64,000 nucleotides of DNA, from assembly GCA_021234155.1 (NCBI GenBank), contig JAJEKV010000013.1, positions 14,735,877-14,799,876 of the forward strand. The letters are read 5' to 3'. A program made the translations under genes and the position numbers. Positions within the stretch are counted from its first letter, which is position 1, and each line of letters starts with the position of its first letter. Source of the stretch: Isoetes taiwanensis (Eukaryota; Streptophyta; Lycopodiopsida; Isoetales; Isoetaceae). Below the pieces are notes generated by a model. That model saw only the letters and a list, made by a program, of their open reading frames with translations, was not told the DNA's origin and did no database searches. This document shows, piece by piece, positions 1 through 11,504 of the stretch.

Positions 1-1870
1 CTATCATGAAGAATTCCTAAATCCAAGCAATTTCTAGGGCAAAGAATGTCTTAAGGCAAAGCCATTAGTCTAGGGTTTCCATCCTCACTCTAGAATCCTA
101 GTATCAAAGAGGACATTTTTCTTAAGGAATAACATTAAAGTCTTTTGCCATTTTAGTGGATCTATAAGCAAAAATTCTAGCATGATGTCCCCTGAATAGG
201 CACTTCCTCTGAAAATAATGGTGAAAATGTTGCTACTTGGATATATGACCTTAGGTATTTAGCAAACGCCATATGCATTATCATTTCAATGATAAAACCA
301 GATGCTTCACTGTACTGTGAAATGGCAAACTATCACTAAAAGGTCCAGAAGAACTAATTATCTCAAAGACTGGTACATACTCTTTGCTGCACATGCTCTT
401 TTTTCAAGATGAGAGTAATGAATCCCCTATGCTTTGGACTAAGATGAGACAGAATGCTTCAAAGCATGTGAAAATCTAGGGAAAATCTAGGTTCATGGCA
501 GTTACATAAAAAAGCAATGCATGATAAAACCATCTGGCATCTGTTGGCAACCCTAAACACAACAAATAGGTACCACTTAGAACGCAATGCATCTAAAGAA
601 ATTACAACAGGCCAGAGTATGCTAGATAACCATAAGCTGCTCAGCCACCACAAATCAAAGAAATTTACCTTGATTTAAATAATCCTTTGTCACTCGCTTG
701 ATGCAGCATCCTATATCTACAAAGTGGTTTCATGAAAACCTATAAATGCCAAAGATGAAAACTGAAGCTCGAATAAAGAATATAGGTAACATGCATGCCA
801 CAACAACTTGATCCTTGTTAAGAAACCAAGACTAAAGATGGTGGTTTACCTGCCTATCAACGAAAAGAGAAAGGCAATTCACTTTATTCTTATTTAACAG
901 CATATCTATGATATAAATTACAAAAACAATCATTCTAAAGTAGAGCTAGACGGTAATGCTTGAAAATAGCAACGCCTAATGATGAATTTTGAGAAAACAC
1001 TGGATTGGGACCACTTCTTGTATCTAGATGATTGGTCATCAGATATGAAATGGACACAAAGTACTCATATCAAATATATGTGATAGAAATTTAAGGCGTG
1101 TCAAAGATCCGATGTGCAATCAAATAGGGTGTCCAGTCTGATGTAGGTCTTTCATTTGAAGTGCTTACTTCCATTCTCAAGATGTAATCCATTTTGCATA
1201 GCGAAGATCTGTACAGGCATGAAATTTTTTCACAACATTTAACTCTGCAACCATATGACTATGACTGCATTTTGCTTGTAATTACTTAGCACAATGCTTC
1301 AGAAATACTTGGAGAATGACTAATGACAGCTATGGTGCAAACCTTTTGAACAATTGAGAAGCCAATTCTTAAAGCACTGCAAAGTGAATGCCACAATCAA
1401 ATCATCAAACTGGGAAGGGAAAACCAAAGGATAGGATGAAGGAAATTTACCAGATTACTCAAACACATCAACATTTATGATCTAAAGATTGCACTGCTCA
1501 TTATATAAAGATGGAAAGTACTTGTAGCAAAGATCGTATATGCCCGCTAGAAACATGTTGCAATTCTGATGGTCTAAGCAATAACAGTGACTAAACATAC
1601 GCCTTGCATATAACTGAATAGCAAATCCTCATCTACCATGTATGCCATATATTCTATAACTAAACTTTGTCTAAGATCTGGCGTACATTCTTCCTTCACT
1701 TATTCGTGGTGCATAGTCACTGATCTGTAGTTAAAAGGCAAAGTAAAGCCAGGATGGAGTAATTTATATAACTAAACTACAAAGGAAGAAACTGTGTCAA
1801 ATTGAATGAACAAAATATGGCAATCATGGTAGAATATGGCCAGTCAGAGCATGCTATTACACGGTTTACC
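1..1870. other. No gene recognised
   Basis: AT-rich sequence with only short open frames on both strands. I see no domain, RNA gene or clear repeat. Because a likely exon lies at 1873-2046 on the minus strand, part of this stretch may be introns or later exons of that gene, but I could not identify any with confidence. Confidence 0.5.
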
Positions 1871-1872
1871 TG

Positions 1873-2046
1873 AATTTGAATAGTGAACTTGAAGAATTCC
1901 ATGGCCAAAGGGAAAAATGGTGGCCAACGCATCAAGTACGATTTTTGTCCTTCATTAGATTGAGCCAAGAAAGCATTTTGTTTTTGAGCATGCTCCTCTT
2001 GAACAGCACAGTATATGCCAGAATCAACATCGAGTGGAAAAGGCTG
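1873..2046 (-). CDS. Likely internal exon, unrecognised protein
   Basis: On the minus strand an open frame is bounded by a pyrimidine-rich acceptor ending TTTTCCAG near 2047 and a strong donor CAG|GTAAAC near 1872. The peptide runs through QPFPLDVDSGIYCAVQEEH and RWPPFFPLAMEFFKF to a C-terminal FTIQIQ. Both splice signals and the continuous frame argue for a real exon. I do not recognise the family. The downstream kinase fragments on the same strand need not belong to it. Confidence 0.4.
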
Positions 2047-2293
2047 GAAAAGTAGCTACCTCATGTAATAAAAGAATAGCATAACCGGGGGTCTCTTTAA
2101 AATCCGTCCATTGAGCTCTGTTATTCCTGTAAAATGCATAATAGGACGATTATAAGCTTAAAAAAAATCAGCAAATAGATCTTTAGGAGCCCACCGTTCA
2201 TGGTCTATTCTAAAAGAGCTAGAGGGTCCTCCAAACATTGAAGCAAGAAAAAAAACGATTAGGCATTCCTGCAAAAACCCGAATACTTGGATG

Positions 2294-3127
2294 CTAGAAA
2301 AACCCATGCATCTTGCCGACACCAGCGATAAGATAGCCCTGCAATCCGATTCCAAAGGGAATCCTCCACATGCATAGAACCCTTCCTCGAATCATACGAA
2401 GGTCACTTTGTGGCTTTCTGCAGAAGTGCCCAATCATTTGTAACAGATGGGGATGAATTACATCGCCTTTTCCCATCACTTCAAATTCATTATTATGGGT
2501 TAAATCCCCATCTTTGAATATCTTCACTGCCACAGGCATATTAAACCACTTACCTTTGTAAACCATACCATAGCCTCCCTGACCAAGTATTTGTTCATGT
2601 TCAATTTCCAAATATTGCGGATCCAGGACACCCCCTCTTTCATTTCTGACTATAAGTGCCTGCATCAGTAAATGTGAGTTGTCACAAAAATCTAAACATC
2701 TTTGGCTTGGGAACACTTGCATGAACCGTGCTATCCAAGCTCTTTCCCTTAGAACCTTGGGCATCTGGTACCTATCTTCAAAGGCTGCATTTGGAATGTC
2801 TTCTTCAAGAATATTCTGCAAAGCAGCCTCATACAGTTGTCCCATCACTTCTAAATTTGAAATCCTCCCATAACTTTCATTGATGGCAAAAGCATCCTCG
2901 TTCAGTAATTCCAGACATGAATTGATGTTATCAAATATGTTGGCAAATTCTGCTGTTTTATCTATGAATGCAGTCTCTAAGTTTCTGCATTCTGTTAGGA
3001 GACACATACCTCTACGTAGTACATTTCGGGTCCACAGCATCCTTATACTTGTAAAAAGAAGGTGGTTTGTGTGCCAATGGTTTAGGAAAATGTGAGGACA
3101 AAAAGATGCTGCATCGTGAATAGACAC
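2294..3127 (-). pseudogene. Protein kinase N-lobe fragment (TKL/RLK-like)
   Basis: Open frame of 277 codons. The first ~190 residues form a helical N-terminal extension seen ahead of some plant cytoplasmic kinases. The glycine-rich loop GQGGYGMVYKGKW follows, then the lysine motif VAVKIFK and a stretch like the alphaC-beta4 region (HPHLLQMIGHFCRKP). After that the frame leaves the kinase fold, and no hinge, HRD or DFG motif follows downstream on this strand. It therefore holds only an N-lobe and cannot be an active kinase as it stands. The matching C-lobe pieces lie upstream, in the wrong order. Reading as a truncated copy is well supported; a missed distant exon cannot be excluded. Confidence 0.7.
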
Positions 3128-3686
3128 CTGCTTTCAGGATCTGCAGAGTAGAGCAAATTGTAGAGAAGTTTGGGCGTTCATTGAGATTTTCTCTCCAGCA
3201 TTCCTGGATTATATTATGAAGACTTCTTGGACATCAAGATGGCAAATCAGGTCTTTTGCCAGACCTCACCAGCTCAGGAATCTGGAAACGTTGATTACCC
3301 TTAAACTGTTGTCCAAATTGCAACCCCGTCAATATCTATGCACATAAAATCCCAAATGAGTACACATCCATCTCCTTTGTATACTTAACTTCTTCATAAA
3401 ACATTTCTGGTGCCATATAAGGTAAGTTCCCTCTTACTTCCATCCACGCGAACCTGTCAACCTTGACCACAACATAATTAGCATGCCCTATGAGGCCCTT
3501 GATAAGTATGTTTGATAACTTTAGATCACCATGCACAACTTCAGCCAGTACATGGCTTTGGCAATCTGTAACATTAAATCGATGGCTTTGATTTGTGGAA
3601 TTGGATTTTTTGGTTGATCTTTTTTTTTTAAGCAACATGCGATGTTCTATAGTCCCATAAAAAACCATGCTAATGGAAAATAACAA
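3128..3686 (-). pseudogene. Protein kinase C-lobe fragment, frameshifted
   Basis: On the minus strand the frame contains the catalytic loop HGDLKLSNILI, a degraded DFG region, the activation-segment end GNLPYMAPEMF and DVYSFGILCA. An in-frame TAG follows near 3342. Beyond it the same domain resumes as IPELVRSGKRPDLPS, then ECWRENLNERPNF, which is the usual end of a TKL kinase. Just upstream of the catalytic loop a second frame reads IDLMLQIAKAMYWL, the normal alphaE helix, so a one-base shift separates the two. Two further internal stops and the shift mark it as a pseudogene. It ends almost exactly where the separate N-lobe frame begins. Confidence 0.7.
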
Positions 3687-3699
3687 AGATAAGAAACCA

Positions 3700-5245
3700 G
3701 GAGTCCAATACCTAAAGTCTGGCTCGCATCACCCCTCTGTTTTCTTCTCAAAAATGTCGATGGAGCCTTTAATAATCGAAGACATCACTGATTGCTTGCT
3801 ACTTTTGGTGCTCCAGCCGAAAAAAAACAGAAAACGATCTTTTTGTGACTCAGAATTTCCCTCTGAACATTGCCGGATATGCATGCTGAGATGAAAAATT
3901 CAGACCCGAAAAAAAGCATCAAGCAAAAATGCATTCAAGAATGGTTTTAGACGGTAGCATATGATACGATTATGGAACGCTGAGGCCTTCATGGCCATGC
4001 ATGGAGTTATTTTGTGGCATGCCCTCGAGTAGAAATCCAAGAATAAAAATCATAGGGAAAAAACTTCTACGATTTTTGGGAATCGATAACTTTTTCCGGC
4101 CACCACAACCCAGAAAATCATATGAAATCAAGTTAAAAAAAAATCTAAAAAAGTTTTTGGTCAAACCTGAAAATCCCAAATTAACAAGATTGATTTATAA
4201 GATAAGATAAGATGAATTTTTACTTATCGATATAATTATCTCGATACAAAAGGGTGAAAATGTTCAAATTACATATAGATTTCCATAAGATGTTATTTAA
4301 TACATTATCTCATGAGATGCCTGCAATTAGTACATTGGTAATAGAGGATATCTCACGTTCATTTCCACATGTTACACTTGAACTTCGAGAAGTAATTTCG
4401 CAATTCTTGAAATTGTATAATAGTTTGTGATGCTACGAAATAATATTCCAAAACTACACAAAGCTGACCCCTACAAACGTGGACATAGAAAAAAGTAGGT
4501 GTAGTTAAGAAACAGGAAGATTTATATGTATGACTTATAGTAGACAGATTTTCAAAGACATTACAGTATTCCAGAAAGATTTGCCTTTGAAACATGTGAA
4601 AGGCACTTAGTTGACTAGATAAAGCATTGAGTTCTGCTTGGGAATAAGATTTGGCTTGCTAAAGTATTACGGAGACTAGTCGAATACCCAATAAGATGTT
4701 TTATTACATCGTAGCGCTAATAAAATCTTTGCTATCAAATATGTACCTTCAACAAAGATCACAAGTACAGATTTTTCATGTAATAATGAACCTTGTAATA
4801 TCCTTTTGTTTCCCACTTTACTGTAAACTTAGGCTTCGCTAAATTTTGAATGCCTCATTAGGCATAATTGGATATTTTATTTACTCAACTATCATAGTGT
4901 ACTAATTGCATATTTTATTTTTATACAACCATTAGTGTGTTTGTGTATTTTATATAAGATTATGTGTAGTATAGATGTCAGCAACGTCATCATTAAATAA
5001 CAATCATATAGTCTAAGAACCATATTTATATTTATTATATTATTTTTTATATTGAAGAACTCAAATATCCTCCAGCAGAATGAGTTATCTTGCATGGAGA
5101 TGAACGGAGGTAGACTGATGGCGACGGCAAGAAGTTTTCTGATACATGTCGATTATGGACATTTGCTTGTAAGCCCAGACGTTTTTTACTTATAGCTTGC
5201 TCTAGTAGATTTTTTTTTATCTCTCTGCTATGCACTTCTGATTTT
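3700..5245. other. No gene recognised
   Basis: AT-rich DNA with scattered short frames. I see no domain, RNA gene or structured repeat that I can support. A short open stretch near 5050-5200 on the plus strand could be an upstream exon of the B3 gene, but it has no diagnostic motif. Confidence 0.45.
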
Positions 5246-5249
5246 TCTT

Positions 5250-6296
5250 ATTTCCAGGAGCTCCATCATGTTCCTTTGCGCCCAAATTGTTATGTCATAG
5301 TTGTAGGACCAAATGGGAAAGGGTAAAAGCATGTTAGGGTGTCCCTTAAAAAGTATTATTTAGTGACTAAAAAAGTACCTAAAAAGGTACCCAGGACTGG
5401 GTACTGGGTACCTGTGTAATATCTCAATAAAAGGTACATTCTAGAACTTTTATATATATTTTGATCTCCAGTAGCATTATCTTTATCTTAACTTTGAATA
5501 TTAATGCGTCCTTGACTTTTATTTTGGACTTTTGTACTAGTTTTACTGAAAATAAAAATGAGAAAGTACCCAGTTCTGAAGTACCTAGTGTATGTACTTT
5601 TGCAGGTTCCAAAAGTGGTACACCCTAACATGCTTTTACCCGAAAGAACATCAAGTTTTTGTGGTATCTGCAGGGCTGGCCAAGGATGGGAAGCTTTCTT
5701 GACTGATAATCTTTTCGTAGATGGTGATGTTATTTTCTGTATTATTGGAGGATAGCAACAGGGTATTTGCAAAGAAATGTGATGGCAGCAATCGGACCAA
5801 AGCCCTTGGAATTTGGCAGGTAGAGGATGAAAAAGCACGGCAGGAAGTTGTTAATGCTCGACAAAGACGTGTAGCAAAAGAACCAGAAGACTCTGTTGAT
5901 GTATCAGATGATGAACCAGACATTAAGAAACCTTTTAAAGTTCCACTGCTCAAACGTATTTATTCATCAGGATTGGTGAGTAAAAATTTCCCCTTTCTTT
6001 AGTTTTCCTTCCGGAAATTCTTAGCTCTCTGTTTTCTGTGTCAGAGATTGAAGGAGGAAGATCGTTGGCGAATGCCTCCAAGGGGTAGTGCAATCCTTGT
6101 TCATGGACCAGATGGTATTGACACTAATTTGAAAGCAAAAACCAGTCGATATTGTTTGAGTCATAATTGGGATCTGCTAGTCAGCCACTATTCTCTTAAA
6201 GTTGGTGATACATTGGAATTCCGAGTCGTAGGTGAGCTTGAATGGACAATGAACATCTATCGTGGTGGAGCACAGCATGACCAGAAGAAGTTCTGA
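5250..6296 (+). pseudogene. B3-domain DNA-binding protein, two B3 domains, disrupted
   Basis: After an acceptor (ttatttccag, 5259) the frame reads ELHHVPLRPNCYVIVVGPNGK, the first half of a B3 domain. It is then cut by a 321-bp inverted-repeat element. Beyond the element comes GQGWEAFLTDNLFVDGDVIF, the second half with its W and GD positions. A shifted frame gives LEDSNRVF and then an acidic linker (EPEDSVDVSDDEPD). A phase-0 intron (about 5976-6044, GTGAGT...TCAG) leads to a second B3 domain with RGSAILVHGPDG, NWDLLVSHYSLKVGDTLEF and ELEWTMNIYRGG, ending in TGA at 6294. At least two frameshifts fall in the first domain. The REM/RAV-type plant B3 family is known to bind DNA; which subfamily this is I cannot say. 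The second domain looks undamaged. Confidence 0.65.
5321..5641. mobile_element. MITE inside the first B3 domain
   Basis: The element starts GGGTAAAAGCATGTT and ends with its exact inverse, giving 22-bp perfect terminal inverted repeats (5321-5342 and 5620-5641) with weaker pairing further in. It is flanked by the direct repeat GAAA (5317-5320 and 5642-5645). Taking out the element and one GAAA rejoins the B3 frame as GPNGK-EHQVFVV, which confirms both ends. It has no coding capacity. The superfamily is uncertain, because a 4-bp duplication is not typical of the common plant groups. Confidence 0.8.
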
Positions 6297-6299
6297 ATA

Positions 6300-7800
6300 T
6301 TTACTTTTATCTAATAGATATTTTGTTGCCTCTGTGAGTTTTCCACTTATAACTATTAACATGACTATATACTGACTGTTCATGCTTTGTAATCACAGGA
6401 AGTAATACAATTTACTACTTATCTTTTTGAAGAAGAGTCTAATTTTCTGTATACCTAGATAATTTTTGATGCAATTTATCTTCAAAATCAATAAAACTAT
6501 TCAACTGTCGGTGGTCAAATTTTACAGTATATAAAATAGCATAAGCAATCTAAGGTCGAATTTTACTACTGTGCAGGAAACAGAAAATATTCTGTGGAGT
6601 TTGTCTTCTATGAACTTTGCATGGTGTGCTTCAACAGTCTTCCCAATTTGGTTTTTGCCAAAGTGCAGTTTATTATATAGGTATTCAAATATAGAAGAAG
6701 AAGAAAGGAACACAATCTTCACAACCATATTGTATTTGATGTAAAGCAACACAAACTCTACAGGCATATTGTAGTTGCTTCGGTCATTTGTATCATGAGT
6801 TCCTATTTCTGTTACATCATTATCAGAAACACTTTTATCCCATCACTTTTATTTTGTTTTCTTGTGAGAACTGCCATCTGCAGATCCTTTTTCTTTTGTT
6901 TCAATGTGAGAAATCATATCACCCCATCCTTTGCCTTGTGATTCATTCTTAGGAATGATGTGTTCCTGGATTTTAACATTGGTTTTTAGCAGCATGTGAC
7001 TGGTAGGATGGCATCTATTTTCCAGATGCCATATGTATTGTATGTGACTTTCTTTGGTGCTGCCTTTTTTTTTATAAAGTAGTTAAGGAACAATTCATTG
7101 TTCATCTACCTTTGTGTAGTCCACAACTGCAATGGTGTTGTTGTCGCTGACACTTGCATGCTGCTCGCCTTTGTACTTTTTGTTAAAGTGTACAGCTATA
7201 ATTTTGGAATACTCTTTTTTGTTGAAGGTAAGAATATGGCAGTATATAGTTCTTGATGAGACTCAAGTAGTGAATAGTGCATCTGTGAAAGAAGGATGCC
7301 TATAATATTGTTGCGGGGAGGCGTTAAGAAATGGTTGCTGTTGCTTTCTTCTATGCTTAAACAGATCATTGTTATTTGCAAAAAGATCAATCTATTTATA
7401 ATATTTTTTTTCAAAATACAAAAGATGAACACTTCCCACAAAAGAGGAGCACATGTCCGTTCTTAAGAAACTAGCTAGAGGCGATCCTATGTAACCTTTA
7501 AATACTATAACTTATCATAAGCACACTTAGAATTCCTGTGGTCTCATAAATGAGAAGTTTTAGCTTTCATTGATGGAACCATCATTTAAGATGATCCATT
7601 GGGCACTTTGCTACCTCAGATTCATTATTTCGTTGTGATACAAAATTTGATGTTGATGGTACAGTTTGTTGCTATCTTGGCATCCTTCCTTGTGCTAGGT
7701 AATGCACAATCATCCAATATCAGTTTACATACAATTTGTAGGCAGCATAATGAGATTCTGATGCTTAATTCAATTTGATTTCGTGGCTTGAACAATAGTA
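6300..7800. other. No gene recognised
   Basis: Follows the end of the B3 gene; part of it is probably 3' untranslated or intergenic DNA. Only short frames without motifs are present. Confidence 0.45.
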
Positions 7801-7811
7801 CTTTAACTCTT

Positions 7812-8153
7812 CTATGTGTCCACCCTGCAATTGGGTTGAACAATGCAGCTGGGCCAAAGGAATCCATAGGGAAGATATCGGTGAAGCATTGAGTGAATTG
7901 TACTCCCAGGCTGGTCTGTGTGCATGTCTTCTAGCAAACTGAACATAAAATCTGGGAAATATCGTTCAATTCCTAGTGCACAAAAAATTACTCCTGCATT
8001 TCCTTCAATCCATCCACATTTTATGTGTTTTACTTCTTCATCGGGACGATCTCGTACTGCAATGCATAAGAACTTGTTAGTATTAGTTGTTCTGGCCATT
8101 ACATCAGCTGAGAGTGGAATGCCCATCCCTGATCCGACACTATACAAAGTTAT
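7812..8153 (-). CDS. Likely exon, unrecognised protein
   Basis: On the minus strand an acceptor (cttttttgcag) near 8154 opens a frame of about 110 codons. It begins ITLYSVGSGMGIPLSADVMA, continues through ERYFPDFMFSLLEDMH and ends near a GGGTGGAC that could serve as a donor. Composition is that of a folded globular protein and there is no internal stop. I do not recognise the family. No neighbouring exon could be tied to it with confidence. Confidence 0.4.
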   Translation of the reverse strand: MTLYSVGSGMGIPLSADVMARTTNTNKFLCIAVRDRPDEEVKHIKCGWIEGNAGVIFCALGIERYFPDFMFSLLEDMHTDQPGSTIHSMLHRYLPYGFLWPSCIVQPNCRVDT

Positions 8154-8717
8154 CTGCAAAAAAGCATGGATTAGCTTGCAGATATTAAAAGTGCATCTTT
8201 CCTAATTCTCTAATCCATAAAGGAGTTCACTTTCTATTGTTTAATTTGAGAATTTTCTTTGCAAATAACCTTGGAGCAATTGAGCAAGAACAGTAGAGGA
8301 AAGGAAGAAGTCGAACACAGATCAGACGTGCATGCATGAAATCATGCATCCCATTGGTATTTATAGCATCAGGAAATTCTATAAGCTGTCTATCATAAAT
8401 GTGAAAAGCTACTTTAGCTGGAATTTAAGCGATGATTTGAAGCAGAATGGATACCGTAATTGTATCCGATCTTTCTTTTAATTTGAGCAGGCAATTCTTA
8501 ATTTCTGAATTTAATTGTATATGTCAGCATCTAAAGGCATATTCAGTTTTTATATTAGTCTCAAAATATTAGTGGTGTACAATTTGTCAATGGTAACAAA
8601 GTGTTTGAAGAAGCAAAATATTGCCATTATTGGTTGTAACATTAGAAGCTTAATGTTGCATGCATATGGACTCTATATGCCAAGGTGCAACATCAATGAT
8701 ATTTTGTTATGCTCATC

Positions 8718-8857
8718 TCACTTAGCAAAGTCTTGTGTTTTTAATAAACAGTCGCTACCCCCTTCTAGATGCCGCTCTCCCATCATACACGATAGGAGAG
8801 TAACCCCTTTCCAGAAGTTACGGGGCTATTTTGCCCTGCCCGATCAGTTCTCTAGTT
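8718..8857 (-). pseudogene. Nuclear copy of a mitochondrial LSU (26S) rRNA fragment
   Basis: Read on the minus strand, the sequence contains GGGCAGGGCAAAATAGCCCC, then GTAACTTC, later GGGGGTAGCGACTGTTTA, then TTAAAAACACA and GACTTTGCTAA. This block is a conserved part of bacterial-type large-subunit rRNA, and the details (AAAATAGCCCCG, GGGGGTAGCGACTG) fit plant mitochondrial rather than plastid rRNA, as I remember them. About 140 bp are recognisable, with several substitutions, and AT-rich nuclear-type DNA surrounds it. It is best read as a short organelle-to-nucleus insertion and not a working rRNA gene. Confidence 0.75.
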
Positions 8858-8859
8858 CA

Positions 8860-11285
8860 TTCCCTGTAACGTCTAGGATATCCTACTTAAGAATCTTCCC
8901 ATATGTCATTGTAAGATTAATTGGGCAAGGTTGCACTCAATAGACACTTATATGCACCTTACGAACCTTGCATGCAATGTCTAGGATGTAATGTTATTTA
9001 TCCTTATTCCATTAACATATTTGAGTTCAAATAAAGCTAGAGCTCTATAAGTAGCATTTATAAAATTCAAAGATCATTTTCTCACATTTTGTTTGCTATG
9101 ATAGGGAGATCATGGTGTGTCTCAAAAGATGCCTCAAAAGAAGTTGGGACAACATCTTAGGTTATGTAGCTCTTATCTCATATATCAGAAACGGGATTAA
9201 ATCCACAAATTTAAGCTCCTTGAGTCTGGGCGACCTAGGCCCCTTAAATCATAAAGAAACATAGAAGGAAAAGCAAGATAAGATTGAAAGAAATGGCTAG
9301 GGGGAACGATAATACTTCTTATGTCTAAATAGTGAAGTTATTTTATAGACCTAAGCATTGTTGTTTTGCAAACCTTATCTTAGAAGGTTATCATCATAAA
9401 AGAGGCGTAATCATGTTTGTCTTGAAAACCTTACCCTAAAAGATTATGACCATAAATGTGGGGAAGATTATGGATTGAATGGGAAGGAACCACGGGTAGT
9501 TGCACACATTATGATTGACTATTTCTACCTAATTTGATTGGCATACAAAGAAATGATAGCAAGTTAGCTACTATGGGCATATCCTGCATTCACATATGCC
9601 TATGGGTCATTATTTAATTTACCACTACATTATTATGATAGTTTCATAATTGAATCTGAACATATATCACTATTAGAAAGCATAAGAAACACATGAAATA
9701 CCTAACGAACTTACGAGACAATGTTCTTCTACTATGGTTCCTCTCAAAATTTATTTTGTTTTAATAATTTGGCCTAGATATCTTCACTGTTTTTTTAAAT
9801 TCCCAGAAATTTTCTCCGAGAGTGATAGAACGCACTGTTTTGAGACCAAAAGGCAGCAATGGATATCTTGTGATAATCAAAGGTCGTCATATAGCTTCTC
9901 TTCCTGGGAGTCGCCGCATGAGTAAAAGACTAAAAACGACATCCTACATTTTTCATATGAACCCAATGGACCGGGAAATCCATGTCGAGGAGCTTCTTGC
10001 CTTGCGATGCGTTCTCTGTCGTCGACTCGGTCAAATAGACATGTCTGTGAAGATGTGGAATTCTCTAATGTAAATTCCCTTATATTCCCTTACGATTCTG
10101 TCAACGTAGACGCGAAAAATTCCTTAGAAGTTATATAAGGAATCTGATGAAAACTTTTCATAATTAGTTTTATTGCATCTTGGCTCTAAATGAAATATCC
10201 TCTGACCCTAATAACTAGGTTTGTTCTTAGGCCTCCGATGTGAAATGTAGGTTTAATAGATGAGAAATTGAAGCACATCTTAATTACATCCATTTGGGAC
10301 ATCTAAGACGTAAAACGGAGACATAAATCCGTCTATATAGTTTGTGCCCTCAAGAAATATTCTGCTTTTGCATTGTGGATAGACAATCTCAAACGTGTCT
10401 TCTAAATCTTTTAAAGCAATCCTAAGGCATTATGGAATGTGAAAGTATACAACGCAAGATCTCGGGTTTTAATTCACCTTATACCATCTTAGCTCTTCAA
10501 ATTCGTGTGTGATCTATTATTTGAAAGGATGCTATTTAATAGGAAAAGGAAGTTGAAGTCCAATTCAAGAACTAACTATCATAGCCTATTCCTGCACCAC
10601 TTGGACATTCTCATGCGAAGTGTCTACTTTCTCAACATATAAAACAACCTGAAGCACTCGAGGCAGTCGAATTTCCACTAATTGCATATTCCCGTGCAAA
10701 TTATCCACTTCCTCCAAATTTGAACCATCCTGAGTCACCTGATCATGTTCTAGATTTGCTTCCCCTTCCTTCAAATCCACAGTACTCCCTTCTAGAGCCC
10801 TCACTGTTTCCTCCACTATATGTGGATACCTATTTAGCATTTCCATTTGGTGTTATTTTCAAATCATGAATGCCAACCAATGTTCTATTGTTATGTATGT
10901 TGATCGATGTGTTATTGTCGTCAGAAGTAATCATGTTCTGCAACAATTGGGTTTCCTTGTGCTAAATGTATTGGCCGTTTAACGTATTGTTTTTGTCAGA
11001 CATTGAAGTTGTTAATTAGTGTATAAGTCCTCGTTGTAATATAAATGTTTAGTACTTGGCGAATGTGGCTTTGGAAGTTTATGCCAAGGTAACTCACTTG
11101 ATACCCCATAATTGAAGACTTACTTTTGAAACATTTGGTCGTCATCTTCCAAAGGTTTCCAGGGCGGAAGTAAGTATTGGAACAAAACAGTTGCCTCCAC
11201 AGCTTGTTGTATTCAGCTTCCTACCCCTTTATGACTATATGTACTTCTCCCCCATTTTTTTTGGTTCAATTTGAATAAATCTTAT
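8860..11285. other. Mostly featureless; one weak coding-like stretch
   Basis: AT-rich DNA. An open frame at about 9815-10073 (+) reads VIERTVLRPKGSNGYLVIIK and then GRHIASLPGSRRMSKRLK, which has protein-like composition but no family I know. A minus-strand frame at 10586-10846 is acidic and without motif. Neither has convincing gene structure. Confidence 0.35.
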
Positions 11286-11289
11286 TGTA

Positions 11290-11450
11290 TTGTGGAGCAG
11301 CTGCGCCATTTGAAGCAACATCGGCCAGCTGCGTCAGTTACCAGGCAAAGGAAAATGGGCCGTTTATAGGTAAATGCCGCGGCGAAGCTGCGCCATTTAA
11401 AGGCAAATGGCGCGACAGCGCCATTTCGCAAATGGAGCAACACGAGCGAC
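11290..11450. repeat. Cluster of GCGCCATTT motifs with hairpins
   Basis: A GC-richer patch just upstream of the first LINE. GCGCCATTT or close variants recur, and two of them form a hairpin with 9-bp perfect arms (11390-11398 and 11405-11413, loop of 6). A second smaller hairpin, CCATTT-CGC-AAATGG, follows at about 11420-11434. No coding function is seen. It could be a remnant of a small foldback element. Confidence 0.5.
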
Positions 11451-11504
11451 ACTAGCAGATATGAGTAATATGAGTATACATGCACCTGTTGCTAGGGCAA
11501 TGGG

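Noticed and set aside
8515-8943. 142-codon plus-strand frame
   Set aside because: Its second half is the antisense of the mitochondrial rRNA fragment, so the open frame is accidental.
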